A stretch of 64,000 nucleotides of DNA from Ilumatobacter sp963746265 (GTDB taxonomy: Bacteria; Actinomycetota; Acidimicrobiia; Acidimicrobiales; Ilumatobacteraceae). The stretch lies in NCBI GenBank assembly GCA_963746265.1, contig CAVVAM010000014.1, positions 372,001 through 436,000 on the forward strand, written 5' to 3'. Shown here piece after piece: positions 1-8,540 of the stretch. Position numbers and translations under genes: made by a program. Numbering within the stretch: the stretch's first letter is position 1; every line of letters starts with the position of its first letter. The notes under the pieces were generated by a model. That model ran no database searches and was not told where the DNA came from. It saw only the letters and a list, made by a program, of their open reading frames with translations.

Positions 1-3000
1 GCCGCTGCTCCCGCCGAGCGTCGCCCCGACGTGCAGGTTTTTCTGGGCGATCTGGCGGTTGGTTCGGACGATGGCGTCGACGTTGGTGCCGTTCTCGCTG
101 ATCAGGCACGATCCACCGTGGACGAACACGACGACGCAGTAGTGCCCAGGGTCGCCCGTGCTCAGCGTCGGCGTCGTGAACTTCCACGAGGCCACCTGTG
201 GGTGAAGAGCGTCGAGGTCACCGACGGTCACGGGCTTGCCCAGTGACCGCCAGGGGCTGTCCTCGGGCAGGTTGGGGACGATCCCGCCGGTGCTCGTGAA
301 CTGGGTCCAGAAGTCGAACGCGTCGGCGTGCTTGGCGCTCTTGGCCAGCGACGGCACACCGGCCGATGCGTTGCAGTAGATCGCCCACACATTGACGTTG
401 TGGGTCGCGCCGCGACTGCGGTTGTGGACCTGGGCGTGCGCCCACGCAGGTGCACCCGGCCGGACGCTGCGGCTGTGGTCTCGGATCTGGTCGAACAGCA
501 CGTGATCGAACGGCGGTGAGCCACCTTCCGGATCGGTCTGGAAGTGCGCAGGCCGTCCGTCGGCGGCTGGCTCCTGCACGTCGACCTTGATGTCGGCGCT
601 CAGGAAGTGCCAGACCCACCGCTTCGGGTCGAAGGGGTTGACGAGCCCATCCTCGGACGTCTCCAACAGACCCTGGTCGAGCAGATGGTCACGCATGTAG
701 ACATACGTGTCCGGCACGTCGATCCCGACCGCCGGATCGTGTTCCCAGATCCCCCGCGTGGGAATGCCGGCTCGGAGCGTGACATGGTGCTCCTTCTCGT
801 CCAAGCTGGTGAATCCCGTCCAGAGGTCGTAGACCCACCCGCCGGGCATGCCCTCGCTGATGTCGATCCACTGCCACTGTCCGACCGCGTGGACCAGCTG
901 GTAGACCGATCCGCCGTGGCAGGCGAACAGGATGTCGTCCCGTTTCGGGTGCGCGACGAGCTTGCCGTAGACGAGGCGGTGCGCGACCGCCGGGTTGTCG
1001 ATGCAGGCCTGGGGCACCCAGTCGGCCTCGACGAGCTTGAACAGCGGCGTCGGGATCGGGGCGCCGCTCGGACCCGTCGCAACGACGGGTTCCCGCAACA
1101 GCAGGTAGACATCGTGTCCCGGCGTGATCGCGATGGCGTGCACGTTGGCGTTCGGCGGCTTGTGCCCGGCCGCCTCCATCCAGTCGGTGGCGCCGGTCGC
1201 GGTGGTGGCCGTCGTCGTGAACCACACCTTGTCGAAGCGTTCCCGCTCCGGTCCCGTGGCGCAGACCACGACATCCGGGTTGCTCGGATCTGGCATCACG
1301 ATCATCCAGACCTGCCGATGCCCGCGGTAAGCGATCGGCGTGAAGTCGCTGCTGATGGGGGTGGCGATGGCCTGATCGTCGACGCGTGCGACGAAGCTCC
1401 GGTTCACAAGTACCTTCGAACCGCTGGCGTGGTTCTTGGTGAACACGGCGGTGAAGTCCGTGGGGGTCATCGCCGTGACGGTGACGTACTCCGAGGCCGT
1501 CCCCTCGCCGACCGTGAGGACGGTTCCCGTGCGGATCTCGCTCATGCTCGCGGGCACCACGGTCTGTTCTACGGCATCGGCTGCGACGTCGGCCGTCAGC
1601 GTCGTGTCGGGCGAGAAGACGTACATGCCCGTAATGCAGCGATCGGATGCGTCGATCTCGTAGTTGCTCGTGGTCTTCACGAATGGTCCGGACGAGCTGC
1701 CCAACGTGACCTCCCGGCGCGTGGGCCGGAAGTCTCCGGTGTCGTTCCACATGCGCATGTAGAACGGGCTGCCCAGGTTGCCCCACACCACGACGCCGTC
1801 GGTTCCGGGTGCGATTGCGATCGCACCGCCGTCCGCGTCGGCGAGGCCCCGCCAACCGAGGGTCTTGACCCCGCCGTTGACGCCGGTGTCCTGGCACCCG
1901 ATGTAGCTGAGTGCACTCATCTTCGAATGGCTGGTGTACTGGTTGAGGGCGCTGCACTGCTTGCCGTGATCGAGGTTCTGGTGCAGGCCGGTGTCGGCGA
2001 CCACGCTGCCTTCGTTGTGGTCGGTGATGAGCGTCGCGAAGTCGAACTTCGGGTCGCAGTAGGCGGTGCTCTTGCTGATGCCGCCGTCCGAGCCGAGGTA
2101 GACCTCGGGGATCGTGCCCGGTCCGCCGTCGACGAAGGCGAACGAGTGCTGATCGGCGTGGAAGCCGTTCCCACGATGCGCGGCGTAGTCCCACGGCTCC
2201 ATGTCCCAGGTGACGCCGCCGTCGATCGACCGGAAGACTTCGATTCGCCCGAAGAACAAGATGTCGTCCTTCCCGTTCCCGGGTGAGTTCGGGGCGATCG
2301 CGAGCACGTAGTTGTACCAACCCTGGGCCGGGTCGGGCTGGTTGACCTTCACCGTCGCGCCCGCGGCGTGGTCCTTGCCGAACACGGCCGTGAAGGTGGT
2401 GGACGTCACGCTCGTGACGCCGACGTTCTCGGCCTGGGCGCCGTCGCCGACGGTCAGCACGATGCCCTGACCGATCCCCGTCATGCTCACGGGTGTGCAG
2501 GCCTGTTCCTTGTCGTGCTTCGTGACACCGGCCTGCAGCGTGGTCGTGGGCGGTTGGACCTTCGTCCAGGCCGTCGTCGGCGACGACGTCGTGTAGAGAC
2601 CTTCGGTGACGTACGGTCGGTCGTTCTTGGGCCCCTTTGGCTTGGCGATCCACGCGTAGACCCGATTGGGGTCGGCCCGGCAGACGGCGACCAGGATGTG
2701 GTGGAAGTTGTCCTCCTGGTTGACGCCGTCTCCGGGGACGAACGCCGGAAGCCCGATCGCTTGATCGTTGAGGTTCGTCCAGGTCGCGGTCGGGTCGGTC
2801 GTGTAGTGCAGGCCTTTCGACTTGACGCCTGCGTAGAAGTGGGCCGTGCCGGTGGACGGCGTGTGCGCTGTGAGCGAGTAGGCATCGCCGGTCACGCGTG
2901 CGTCCCAGGTGTCACCGGAGTCGTCCGAGAAGTACACGCCGCTCTCGGTGGCGACGAGCAGGCGTGTCTGTTGGAGGTCGGACGCGTGACGCGCATCGAC

Positions 3001-3402
3001 GACCAGCTCGTGGAGCCGGCCCGTCACCGGCTTCTTGTGCCCCCAGCTCTCGCCGCCGTCAGGTGAGATGTACAGGCCGGCGTCCTCGAAGGTGCCCAGG
3101 TACAGCGTGTCGGGGTGCATCGGGTTGACGGCGATCCAGATCGGATCGACCCTGGGGTCGGTCTGGCGCAGCAGCGTGTCGGAGATGCATGTCCACGACG
3201 AGCCACCGTCGGATGAGCGGAACACGGCGGCACCGCCGTTGCTCGGACGATCGACCACGTAGATGATCGACGGGTTCGTCGGGTCGATTGCGATGCAGTT
3301 GGCGAGTCCCTGGCGGCCGAGCTCGTTGCCGCGCGAGAGTCGTCGGTAGCCGGGATTGCGGGGGGCGAAGACGAAATCGGGACCGACCGGATACCACGTC
3401 AT
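1..3402 (-). CDS. Asp-box (BNR) repeat protein, C-terminus cut by window edge
   Basis: The frame is open from ATG at 3402 to base 1 (1,134 codons, no stop), so the C-terminus lies outside the window. At least four Asp boxes of the form S-x-D-x-G-x-x-W are visible (SSDGGSSW, SPDGGESW, SDDSGDTW, SIDGGVTW), the signature of sialidase/sortilin-type beta-propellers. These usually bind or cleave glycans or act as protein-binding scaffolds; no catalytic sialidase Arg triad could be identified. A segment of about 50 residues occurs twice (near 2345-2510 and 1405-1570). The last visible part resembles the C-terminal domain of the protease encoded upstream. No signal peptide is seen. The start overlaps the stop of the LysM gene in ATGA, so the two are translationally coupled. 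Confidence 0.85.
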   Translation of the reverse strand, partial: MTWYPVGPDFVFAPRNPGYRRLSRGNELGRQGLANCIAIDPTNPSIIYVVDRPSNGGAAVFRSSDGGSSWTCISDTLLRQTDPRVDPIWIAVNPMHPDTLYLGTFEDAGLYISPDGGESWGHKKPVTGRLHELVVDARHASDLQQTRLLVATESGVYFSDDSGDTWDARVTGDAYSLTAHTPSTGTAHFYAGVKSKGLHYTTDPTATWTNLNDQAIGLPAFVPGDGVNQEDNFHHILVAVCRADPNRVYAWIAKPKGPKNDRPYVTEGLYTTSSPTTAWTKVQPPTTTLQAGVTKHDKEQACTPVSMTGIGQGIVLTVGDGAQAENVGVTSVTSTTFTAVFGKDHAAGATVKVNQPDPAQGWYNYVLAIAPNSPGNGKDDILFFGRIEVFRSIDGGVTWDMEPWDYAAHRGNGFHADQHSFAFVDGGPGTIPEVYLGSDGGISKSTAYCDPKFDFATLITDHNEGSVVADTGLHQNLDHGKQCSALNQYTSHSKMSALSYIGCQDTGVNGGVKTLGWRGLADADGGAIAIAPGTDGVVVWGNLGSPFYMRMWNDTGDFRPTRREVTLGSSSGPFVKTTSNYEIDASDRCITGMYVFSPDTTLTADVAADAVEQTVVPASMSEIRTGTVLTVGEGTASEYVTVTAMTPTDFTAVFTKNHASGSKVLVNRSFVARVDDQAIATPISSDFTPIAYRGHRQVWMIVMPDPSNPDVVVCATGPERERFDKVWFTTTATTATGATDWMEAAGHKPPNANVHAIAITPGHDVYLLLREPVVATGPSGAPIPTPLFKLVEADWVPQACIDNPAVAHRLVYGKLVAHPKRDDILFACHGGSVYQLVHAVGQWQWIDISEGMPGGWVYDLWTGFTSLDEKEHHVTLRAGIPTRGIWEHDPAVGIDVPDTYVYMRDHLLDQGLLETSEDGLVNPFDPKRWVWHFLSADIKVDVQEPAADGRPAHFQTDPEGGSPPFDHVLFDQIRDHSRSVRPGAPAWAHAQVHNRSRGATHNVNVWAIYCNASAGVPSLAKSAKHADAFDFWTQFTSTGGIVPNLPEDSPWRSLGKPVTVGDLDALHPQVASWKFTTPTLSTGDPGHYCVVVFVHGGSCLISENGTNVDAIVRTNRQIAQKNLHVGATLGGSSG

Positions 3403-4706
3403 GACCAGACGCTCCGTCGTTCGTGCTCGGCTGTGAAGTGGATCGTCGGCACCGCGACGAGTTCGCCGTCGAACGCCAGCGCCGGGGCGTCGTGGAGCGT
3501 CCGCTGCAGCGGCCGCGCCCACCCGAGCGACAGGCCGAACCGCCGGTCGAAGTCGGCGAACGCGTCGTCGGTACCAGCGACGAAGCAGCGCCATCCTTCG
3601 AGCGACAGCGCCTGGTGTTCCTGCAGCTCCGCCGGTGCCGTCAGACGGTTGAGCTCGGCCAGCTCCTCGTCGCCCGAGTAGCAGAACCACCCTGCGATCC
3701 GCCCGAGCGTGTCGCGGGCGTCGACGCGGTAGACCGGCGAGACGCAGGGAATCCGGAGCTCACGTCCCGGTTCGAGCGCGGCGGCATCACGGAGCCCGTT
3801 CATCGCGAGGATCTCCTGTGGTGCGGTCGAACTCATCGCCGCGACCCGTTCGAGCGTGTCGGTCTCGCCCCAGACGTAGTCGCACTGATCCATCTCCAGC
3901 TGCCACAACCGGAAGACCTGCCGCACGGGCTGGCCCGGGAGAGGTCGGAATCGCCACGTCCTCGGCGCCCGGCCTTCTGAACGGACGACCAGCAGCTTGC
4001 GATCCGAGCACGGCAGCCCGATGACGTCGACGACGCCCTTGCCATCCGTGTGCCAGGTCGCCTCGGGCGTGAACCGTCCGGCGTCGTGATCCCAGTCGAA
4101 CAGGGTGACCTGAGCCTCGGGGATCGCCGCGCCGGACTCACCCTCCACGGCCCGAACCCACAGGTCGTAGCCGCGCCCGTCGGGCTCGGGCTGCCATTCG
4201 GGGTGGCGCTTGGTCAGCCGCACGCCGCCCGTGTGGCGGCCGTCGGCGTACTGCCTCGTCTCGAGCACGAAGGGGTGATCCCTATCGATGGAGGTCTCCT
4301 TCACGTGCGCCACTGCGGCGGCCTTCTCGCAGGCTCCGACGCGCATGCGTGGGATCACGAGCGTCCGCGAGCCCCACCATTCGACCGTGGTCTCCTCCGG
4401 CCCGATCACGACACGCTCGGCGCCTTCGATCCAGGTGAGCTTCTCGATCTCCGCCTCGCCGTTGATCTCGACCGGCGGCTCGAAGAACCGGGGTCCGTAC
4501 GCGCGCGACGTCGGGTAGTTCTCCTGGACGCCGCCGACGGCGTTGGCGAACGCCATGTCGGCATACGTGATGCACAGGGTCGGCAGCGTCAGCACGAGCC
4601 GGTCCTCGGACTCCTGCCGTACGGCCTCGATGCGCACCGTGTCGTCGTGTTCCGAGCCCGAGATGTAGAAGGCCTGGCGCCCTTCCCACCGGATCGTCGT
4701 AGCCAT
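3399..4706 (-). CDS. Protein with two LysM-like domains
   Basis: 435 aa. ATG at 4706 is chosen because GAAGGAG lies just upstream; longer in-frame openings would run back into the protease gene. The N-terminal ~150 residues (starting MATTIRWEGR) match nothing I recognise. Residues ~175-270 look like a carboxypeptidase-regulatory/transthyretin-type beta-sandwich (SGAAIPEAQVTLFDWD). Two LysM-like units follow (around DTLERVAAMSSTAPQEILAMN and DTLGRIAGWFCYSGDEELAEL). LysM domains bind peptidoglycan or chitin-like glycans and are also common in phage-tail and injection-system baseplate proteins. There is no signal peptide or membrane segment. It lies 11 bp after the protease gene and overlaps the Asp-box gene by 4 bp. 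Confidence 0.8.
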   Translation of the reverse strand: MATTIRWEGRQAFYISGSEHDDTVRIEAVRQESEDRLVLTLPTLCITYADMAFANAVGGVQENYPTSRAYGPRFFEPPVEINGEAEIEKLTWIEGAERVVIGPEETTVEWWGSRTLVIPRMRVGACEKAAAVAHVKETSIDRDHPFVLETRQYADGRHTGGVRLTKRHPEWQPEPDGRGYDLWVRAVEGESGAAIPEAQVTLFDWDHDAGRFTPEATWHTDGKGVVDVIGLPCSDRKLLVVRSEGRAPRTWRFRPLPGQPVRQVFRLWQLEMDQCDYVWGETDTLERVAAMSSTAPQEILAMNGLRDAAALEPGRELRIPCVSPVYRVDARDTLGRIAGWFCYSGDEELAELNRLTAPAELQEHQALSLEGWRCFVAGTDDAFADFDRRFGLSLGWARPLQRTLHDAPALAFDGELVAVPTIHFTAEHERRSVWS

Positions 4707-4717
4707 CGCCTTCTCCT

Positions 4718-7492
4718 TCAGTGAATGTGCAGGTTTCGCAGGGCGACGTTGTTCGTGCCCTTGATGTTCCGGGTCCAGGGGTCGCTGCCGGCTGCCGCCG
4801 AGTCGTCGTAGAGCAGCGGGTCGTCGGCATGGGAGGCGTCGTTGAGCTCGATCAGGAGGCAGTAGTGGTCGCCCCACTCCGCTCCGCCGGCGGGCAGCTC
4901 TGCCTCCTCCGGACGCCATCGCTGGGTGAACGTGTGATCGGTCGCGCTGAGGGCCGGGATCGAGATCGTGTCCTCGATTGCCGTGTCGGCGTTGTCCTGG
5001 CAGGCCACCCAGTCGTCCGGCGCCAACCACGGACGCGTGTACTTGATCCGGACCCGGGTGTTGACGGCGGGCGCGTCGCCCAGGTTGTGAACGCGGACCG
5101 AGACGGTGTACTCGTCGCCCCAGCTGAGCGCGTTGGTCTCCGTGCCGGTCGCGTCGAGGATTCGCACCTCCGGCGCCTCGCAGAAGCAGCCACCGATGTA
5201 CGGCTCGACGCCGTAGTCGTCGTCGGCGGTCCGCACCCAGACATCGACGTCCCGCAGGGGGAGGCTGTGGTTGAAGGGCGTGAGCATACGGAGCCGCCCG
5301 AACCCGTATTGGTTGCGCTCGGTCTGATCGAAGCTGGCAGCGGCGGGATCGAGGTCGAGGTTCGTGCGGTCGGTCGACTGCAACAGCAGGCCCTTGATCT
5401 GGTCCTGCGCCAGGCTCGGCTCGTTCTCCAGCAGCAGTGCGATCGAGCCGCTCACCATCGGGGCTGCCTGGCTGGTTCCGCCCATGCCGACGTAGGCGGT
5501 GTCGCTAGACCCGCTCGCCGAGTTGACCGCAGTGCCGATCGCAGTGACTTCCGGCTTGACCCTGCCGTCCAAGGTCGGGCCGCAACCCGAGAACGCGTTG
5601 ATCAGCTCAGGGTTCGAGCCCACCGGGTTCCGGCATGCCCCAACCGTGAGCACACGCTTGCAGCAGGCGGTGTCCGACAGCGTGAGCTGGTCGACCGACC
5701 AGCCGTCGAGGTCGGAGTCTTCACCGGACCAGGCCCAGTACGTCACGTTCGAAGTGCCCAGGTTCTTCATGGTGATCGTCCAGTCGTCACCGACCACCGC
5801 GTCATCGGTGACGACCTGGATGTTGCGCAGGTCTGCGCGGATCTCCCGGTCCCTCAGCACCCACAGGTCCTTGCCGTTGACCTTGCCGGTGTAGTCACCG
5901 CCCCTCGCCACCCAGCCCGTGTCCTGGGCACCGTTCGCGACGCGGACCTCGAGCTCAGGGCCCGAGTACCAGATGTCGAGGTGGATCACCCCCGCGTCGT
6001 TCGGGTCGAGATCCCAGGCCGGCTCTGTTTGGCCGGCCGCGATCGTTCGCGTTCGGAATCCCCGGTCGTCGTTGTCGTTGCCGGCGGTCCGCACGATGGC
6101 CCAGCCAGGCTCCGTGTCGATGAGGTCGTCCTGGGCTCGGTCGTAGTCGCTGAGGCCGTCGTGCGGCCCGATGAAGCCGCCGAAGCTCATGTTGACCACC
6201 GCCGCCTGATTGCGCCGCCTGGCGATCTCGAACACGAAGTTGATGGCATCGATGACATGGGCCTCGTCGAGATCGGTTACGACGAACACGATGTCGGCCT
6301 CCGGTGCCGCGCCCACGTTTGGGCCCTGGGCCCAGGTGGCGTCCATGCCGTTGCCGGCGGCGATCCCGGTGACATGCGAACCGTGGCCGCCGTGTTCGGT
6401 CGGATCGTCGGCGATCTGATTCGCGCCGGAGCCGAACGTCGTCGCCAGCCCGATCGCGGTGTCGATGTCGGCTGCGGTGTACAGGATGCCGTAGTTCATG
6501 CCGTCAAACGGGCTCGTGCCCGCGGCGTACATCGGGGCGAAGTGGCCCTCCGGACTGTCGCCGGTCGCACCGGCCATTTCGTCCTGCACCCAATGGAAGA
6601 CCACGCGGGTGTTGCGCGTGACGGGGTCGCGGAACGTGTGGTGGCGCACGTTGAGGCCGCTGTCGATCACGCCGATGATGACGCCGTCGCCCTCGGTGCC
6701 GAGGGTGTGGATCTGATCGACCTCGGCCTGCGGCACTGCGACGTCGAGGTCGTACTCGAATCGACGCGGGGTGTTGATCCGGCGTGTGGCCGGGAGCACG
6801 GCCAGGGCGGCGAGCTGGTGACGCGTCGCCGAGACGGTGAAGACGTCGTGGACGTGGGAGTGGACCTCGATGCCGAGCGATCGCAGGTCGTCGACGTTGC
6901 CGCCGAAGTTCACAATCGCCCGCACGGAGATCAGCAACGGCTCGATCTGGCGAACGACGACGGAACCAAGGATCGGGTGTGACTTCATCTTCATCGTGTC
7001 GATGGACGCGCCCGCCGGGTCGCTGCCGCGGTCGACGGACGGGCCGTCGGCCGATTGGCCTGCTTCGAAGCGCCCCAGCTCCGCGAGGATCGCTGCGTCG
7101 GACATCAGCAGCAGCTGACGGACCCCTGCTCCGCATCGTGCCCTCGCAGCGTCGTCGAGTGCGAGGAGCGGCAAGTCGACCTCGATCTCGACGGGGAAGT
7201 CGGTCGTCTCGACGTTCCACAACACCGAGTCCTCGGTGGTGTGGACGAGCCGGCGCTCGTGAACGACCTTGAAGAACAGATCCGGCCGTCGATCTGCGAA
7301 CAGCTCGGCGAAGTAGGAGCGGTCGAAATCGATCTCGAAGTCGCCTCGGTCGTCGGTCATCGCGGTGCCCACGAGGTCATCGAACACGAGGTCCTCGTCC
7401 CACGCCTCGACGCGCAGCCCGGCGAGCCCGAGGCCGGTGGAGGCGTCGGAGATCCGACCCCGGATGTGGTAGGCGGTCGTGTCGTCGCTCAT
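4718..7492 (-). CDS. S8 family (subtilisin-like) serine protease
   Basis: 924 aa from ATG at 7492, preferred because GAGGAG sits just upstream; a start 18 bp earlier is possible. The N-terminus (~1-110) is a transthyretin/carboxypeptidase-regulatory-like domain. The S8 catalytic triad is complete: Asp in GVIDSGLN (~276), His in HGGHGSHVTG (~369) and Ser in GGTSQAAPMVSG (~671). A CARDB-like region from ~740 ends in NVALRNLHIH, resembling the tail of the Asp-box protein two genes downstream. No signal peptide is evident, so the protease is either cytoplasmic or exported by a non-classical route. It is first in a tightly spaced three-gene set. Confidence 0.92.
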   Translation of the reverse strand: MSDDTTAYHIRGRISDASTGLGLAGLRVEAWDEDLVFDDLVGTAMTDDRGDFEIDFDRSYFAELFADRRPDLFFKVVHERRLVHTTEDSVLWNVETTDFPVEIEVDLPLLALDDAARARCGAGVRQLLLMSDAAILAELGRFEAGQSADGPSVDRGSDPAGASIDTMKMKSHPILGSVVVRQIEPLLISVRAIVNFGGNVDDLRSLGIEVHSHVHDVFTVSATRHQLAALAVLPATRRINTPRRFEYDLDVAVPQAEVDQIHTLGTEGDGVIIGVIDSGLNVRHHTFRDPVTRNTRVVFHWVQDEMAGATGDSPEGHFAPMYAAGTSPFDGMNYGILYTAADIDTAIGLATTFGSGANQIADDPTEHGGHGSHVTGIAAGNGMDATWAQGPNVGAAPEADIVFVVTDLDEAHVIDAINFVFEIARRRNQAAVVNMSFGGFIGPHDGLSDYDRAQDDLIDTEPGWAIVRTAGNDNDDRGFRTRTIAAGQTEPAWDLDPNDAGVIHLDIWYSGPELEVRVANGAQDTGWVARGGDYTGKVNGKDLWVLRDREIRADLRNIQVVTDDAVVGDDWTITMKNLGTSNVTYWAWSGEDSDLDGWSVDQLTLSDTACCKRVLTVGACRNPVGSNPELINAFSGCGPTLDGRVKPEVTAIGTAVNSASGSSDTAYVGMGGTSQAAPMVSGSIALLLENEPSLAQDQIKGLLLQSTDRTNLDLDPAAASFDQTERNQYGFGRLRMLTPFNHSLPLRDVDVWVRTADDDYGVEPYIGGCFCEAPEVRILDATGTETNALSWGDEYTVSVRVHNLGDAPAVNTRVRIKYTRPWLAPDDWVACQDNADTAIEDTISIPALSATDHTFTQRWRPEEAELPAGGAEWGDHYCLLIELNDASHADDPLLYDDSAAAGSDPWTRNIKGTNNVALRNLHIH

Positions 7493-7859
7493 GCTCGGCT
7501 CCTCGCCCATCGGCTGCGGTGTCGGAACCGCAGCCGTATGTCGATGTGCCGCCGGGCCCGAACTGGGTCGCCCGGCGGCTCCTGGTTCTGGGTCGCACGT
7601 CGGTTGGATCGCTCGGACGTGCGGGGGATGCTCGGTACTCAGCGTCGCCGTGTGTGCCGGGGATCGTCCGACTGGATCGTCCCCCGACGGCGGTCGCCGA
7701 CCCCAGTGCCGAACGGCAGGTCAGCGCGGCCCACAGGGCGTTCCGCGGACATGCACACCGGATGAGTTCCAAGCGGTCACCGGATCTCACGATGAGACGG
7801 TGTTGGCCTGCCCCACGATGCGGTGAGGTTCACTCGTTCCTCTACGGTCTCCCACGGAG
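7493..7859. other. Gene-free stretch upstream of the protease operon
   Basis: About 370 bp between the protease start and the ISL3 remnant. No frame here has a recognisable product. It must hold the promoter for the minus-strand three-gene set, but I cannot point to convincing -35/-10 boxes. Confidence 0.5.
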
Positions 7860-8285
7860 TTGGAGGCGACGCCGGCGTCGTTGGCACGTGGGTGTCGGTG
7901 TGACGTGGTCGACGGTGTGGCGTCTGGTCGTGCGTCACGGCAGCACCCGCGTCGACACGCCGGATCGAGGTCGTCCTGGTCGCCCGGCTGGGGTTCGACG
8001 AGACCGTGGTGTGACCGGCGAAGCTACGTCGGCGGCGCCGCTTCATCAGCTCCGTGGTCGACGTACGACCGGCCAGATCGTCGACACCTTCGATGGCCGC
8101 AACTTCGCTGACCTGGAACGATGGCTCACCGAACAGCCCGCCGAGTGGGTGACCGGTATCTCGGTCGTGTCGGTCGATCCGCATGAGGGCTACCGCACCG
8201 CGTTCGTGAACTCCGACCTGTTCGCCAATGTCACGGTGGTCGTGGACAGGTTCCACAACGTGCGTCTCGCCAATGCCGCACCGAC
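7860..8285 (+). pseudogene. ISL3-family transposase remnant
   Basis: Fragments of an ISL3-type transposase can be read in order but in different frames: GVTWSTVWRLVVRHGS, then RLGFDETVV followed by a TGA, then RRRRFISSVVDV, then TGQIVDTFDGRN and VSVDPHEGYRTA, ending at VVDRFHNVRLANAA. The N-terminal zinc-finger part and the C-terminal half are absent. At least two frameshifts and one stop make this a decayed insertion-sequence fragment. No terminal repeats were recognised. Confidence 0.75.
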
Positions 8286-8540
8286 CAGCAGCTCATCGAT
8301 GCATGAGATCGTGCCAGACGGGACCAAACGTCGCCCTTCTGCCGGAAGCCCGGGCTCGAGGTCTTCGACAGTCGGGCCACGGCGACCTTTGGCACTTGCG
8401 ACTTGACTGAACGCTGGCGCACGCTACGCGCGGAAGTGGGCTATGGCCGTGATCGATGTGACATTCAACGGAGCCGTCGGCGATGGCTTCCCCGAGGAAT
8501 GCCGGCGCGAACGGGGATGCGGCGCACCGACGGTGTCGGG

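Noticed and set aside
544..2286. A 580-codon plus-strand frame at the left edge
   Set aside because: The minus strand holds the Asp-box protein; this is an antisense shadow.
4721..6982. A 753-codon plus-strand frame opposite the protease gene
   Set aside because: The opposite strand encodes a protease with all catalytic motifs; this frame has no motif and typical antisense composition.
8403..8540. N-terminal extension of the patatin-like protein from a TTG
   Set aside because: The 46 extra residues are Arg-rich, have no similarity to patatins and border the IS remnant; the ATG at 8541 fits better.
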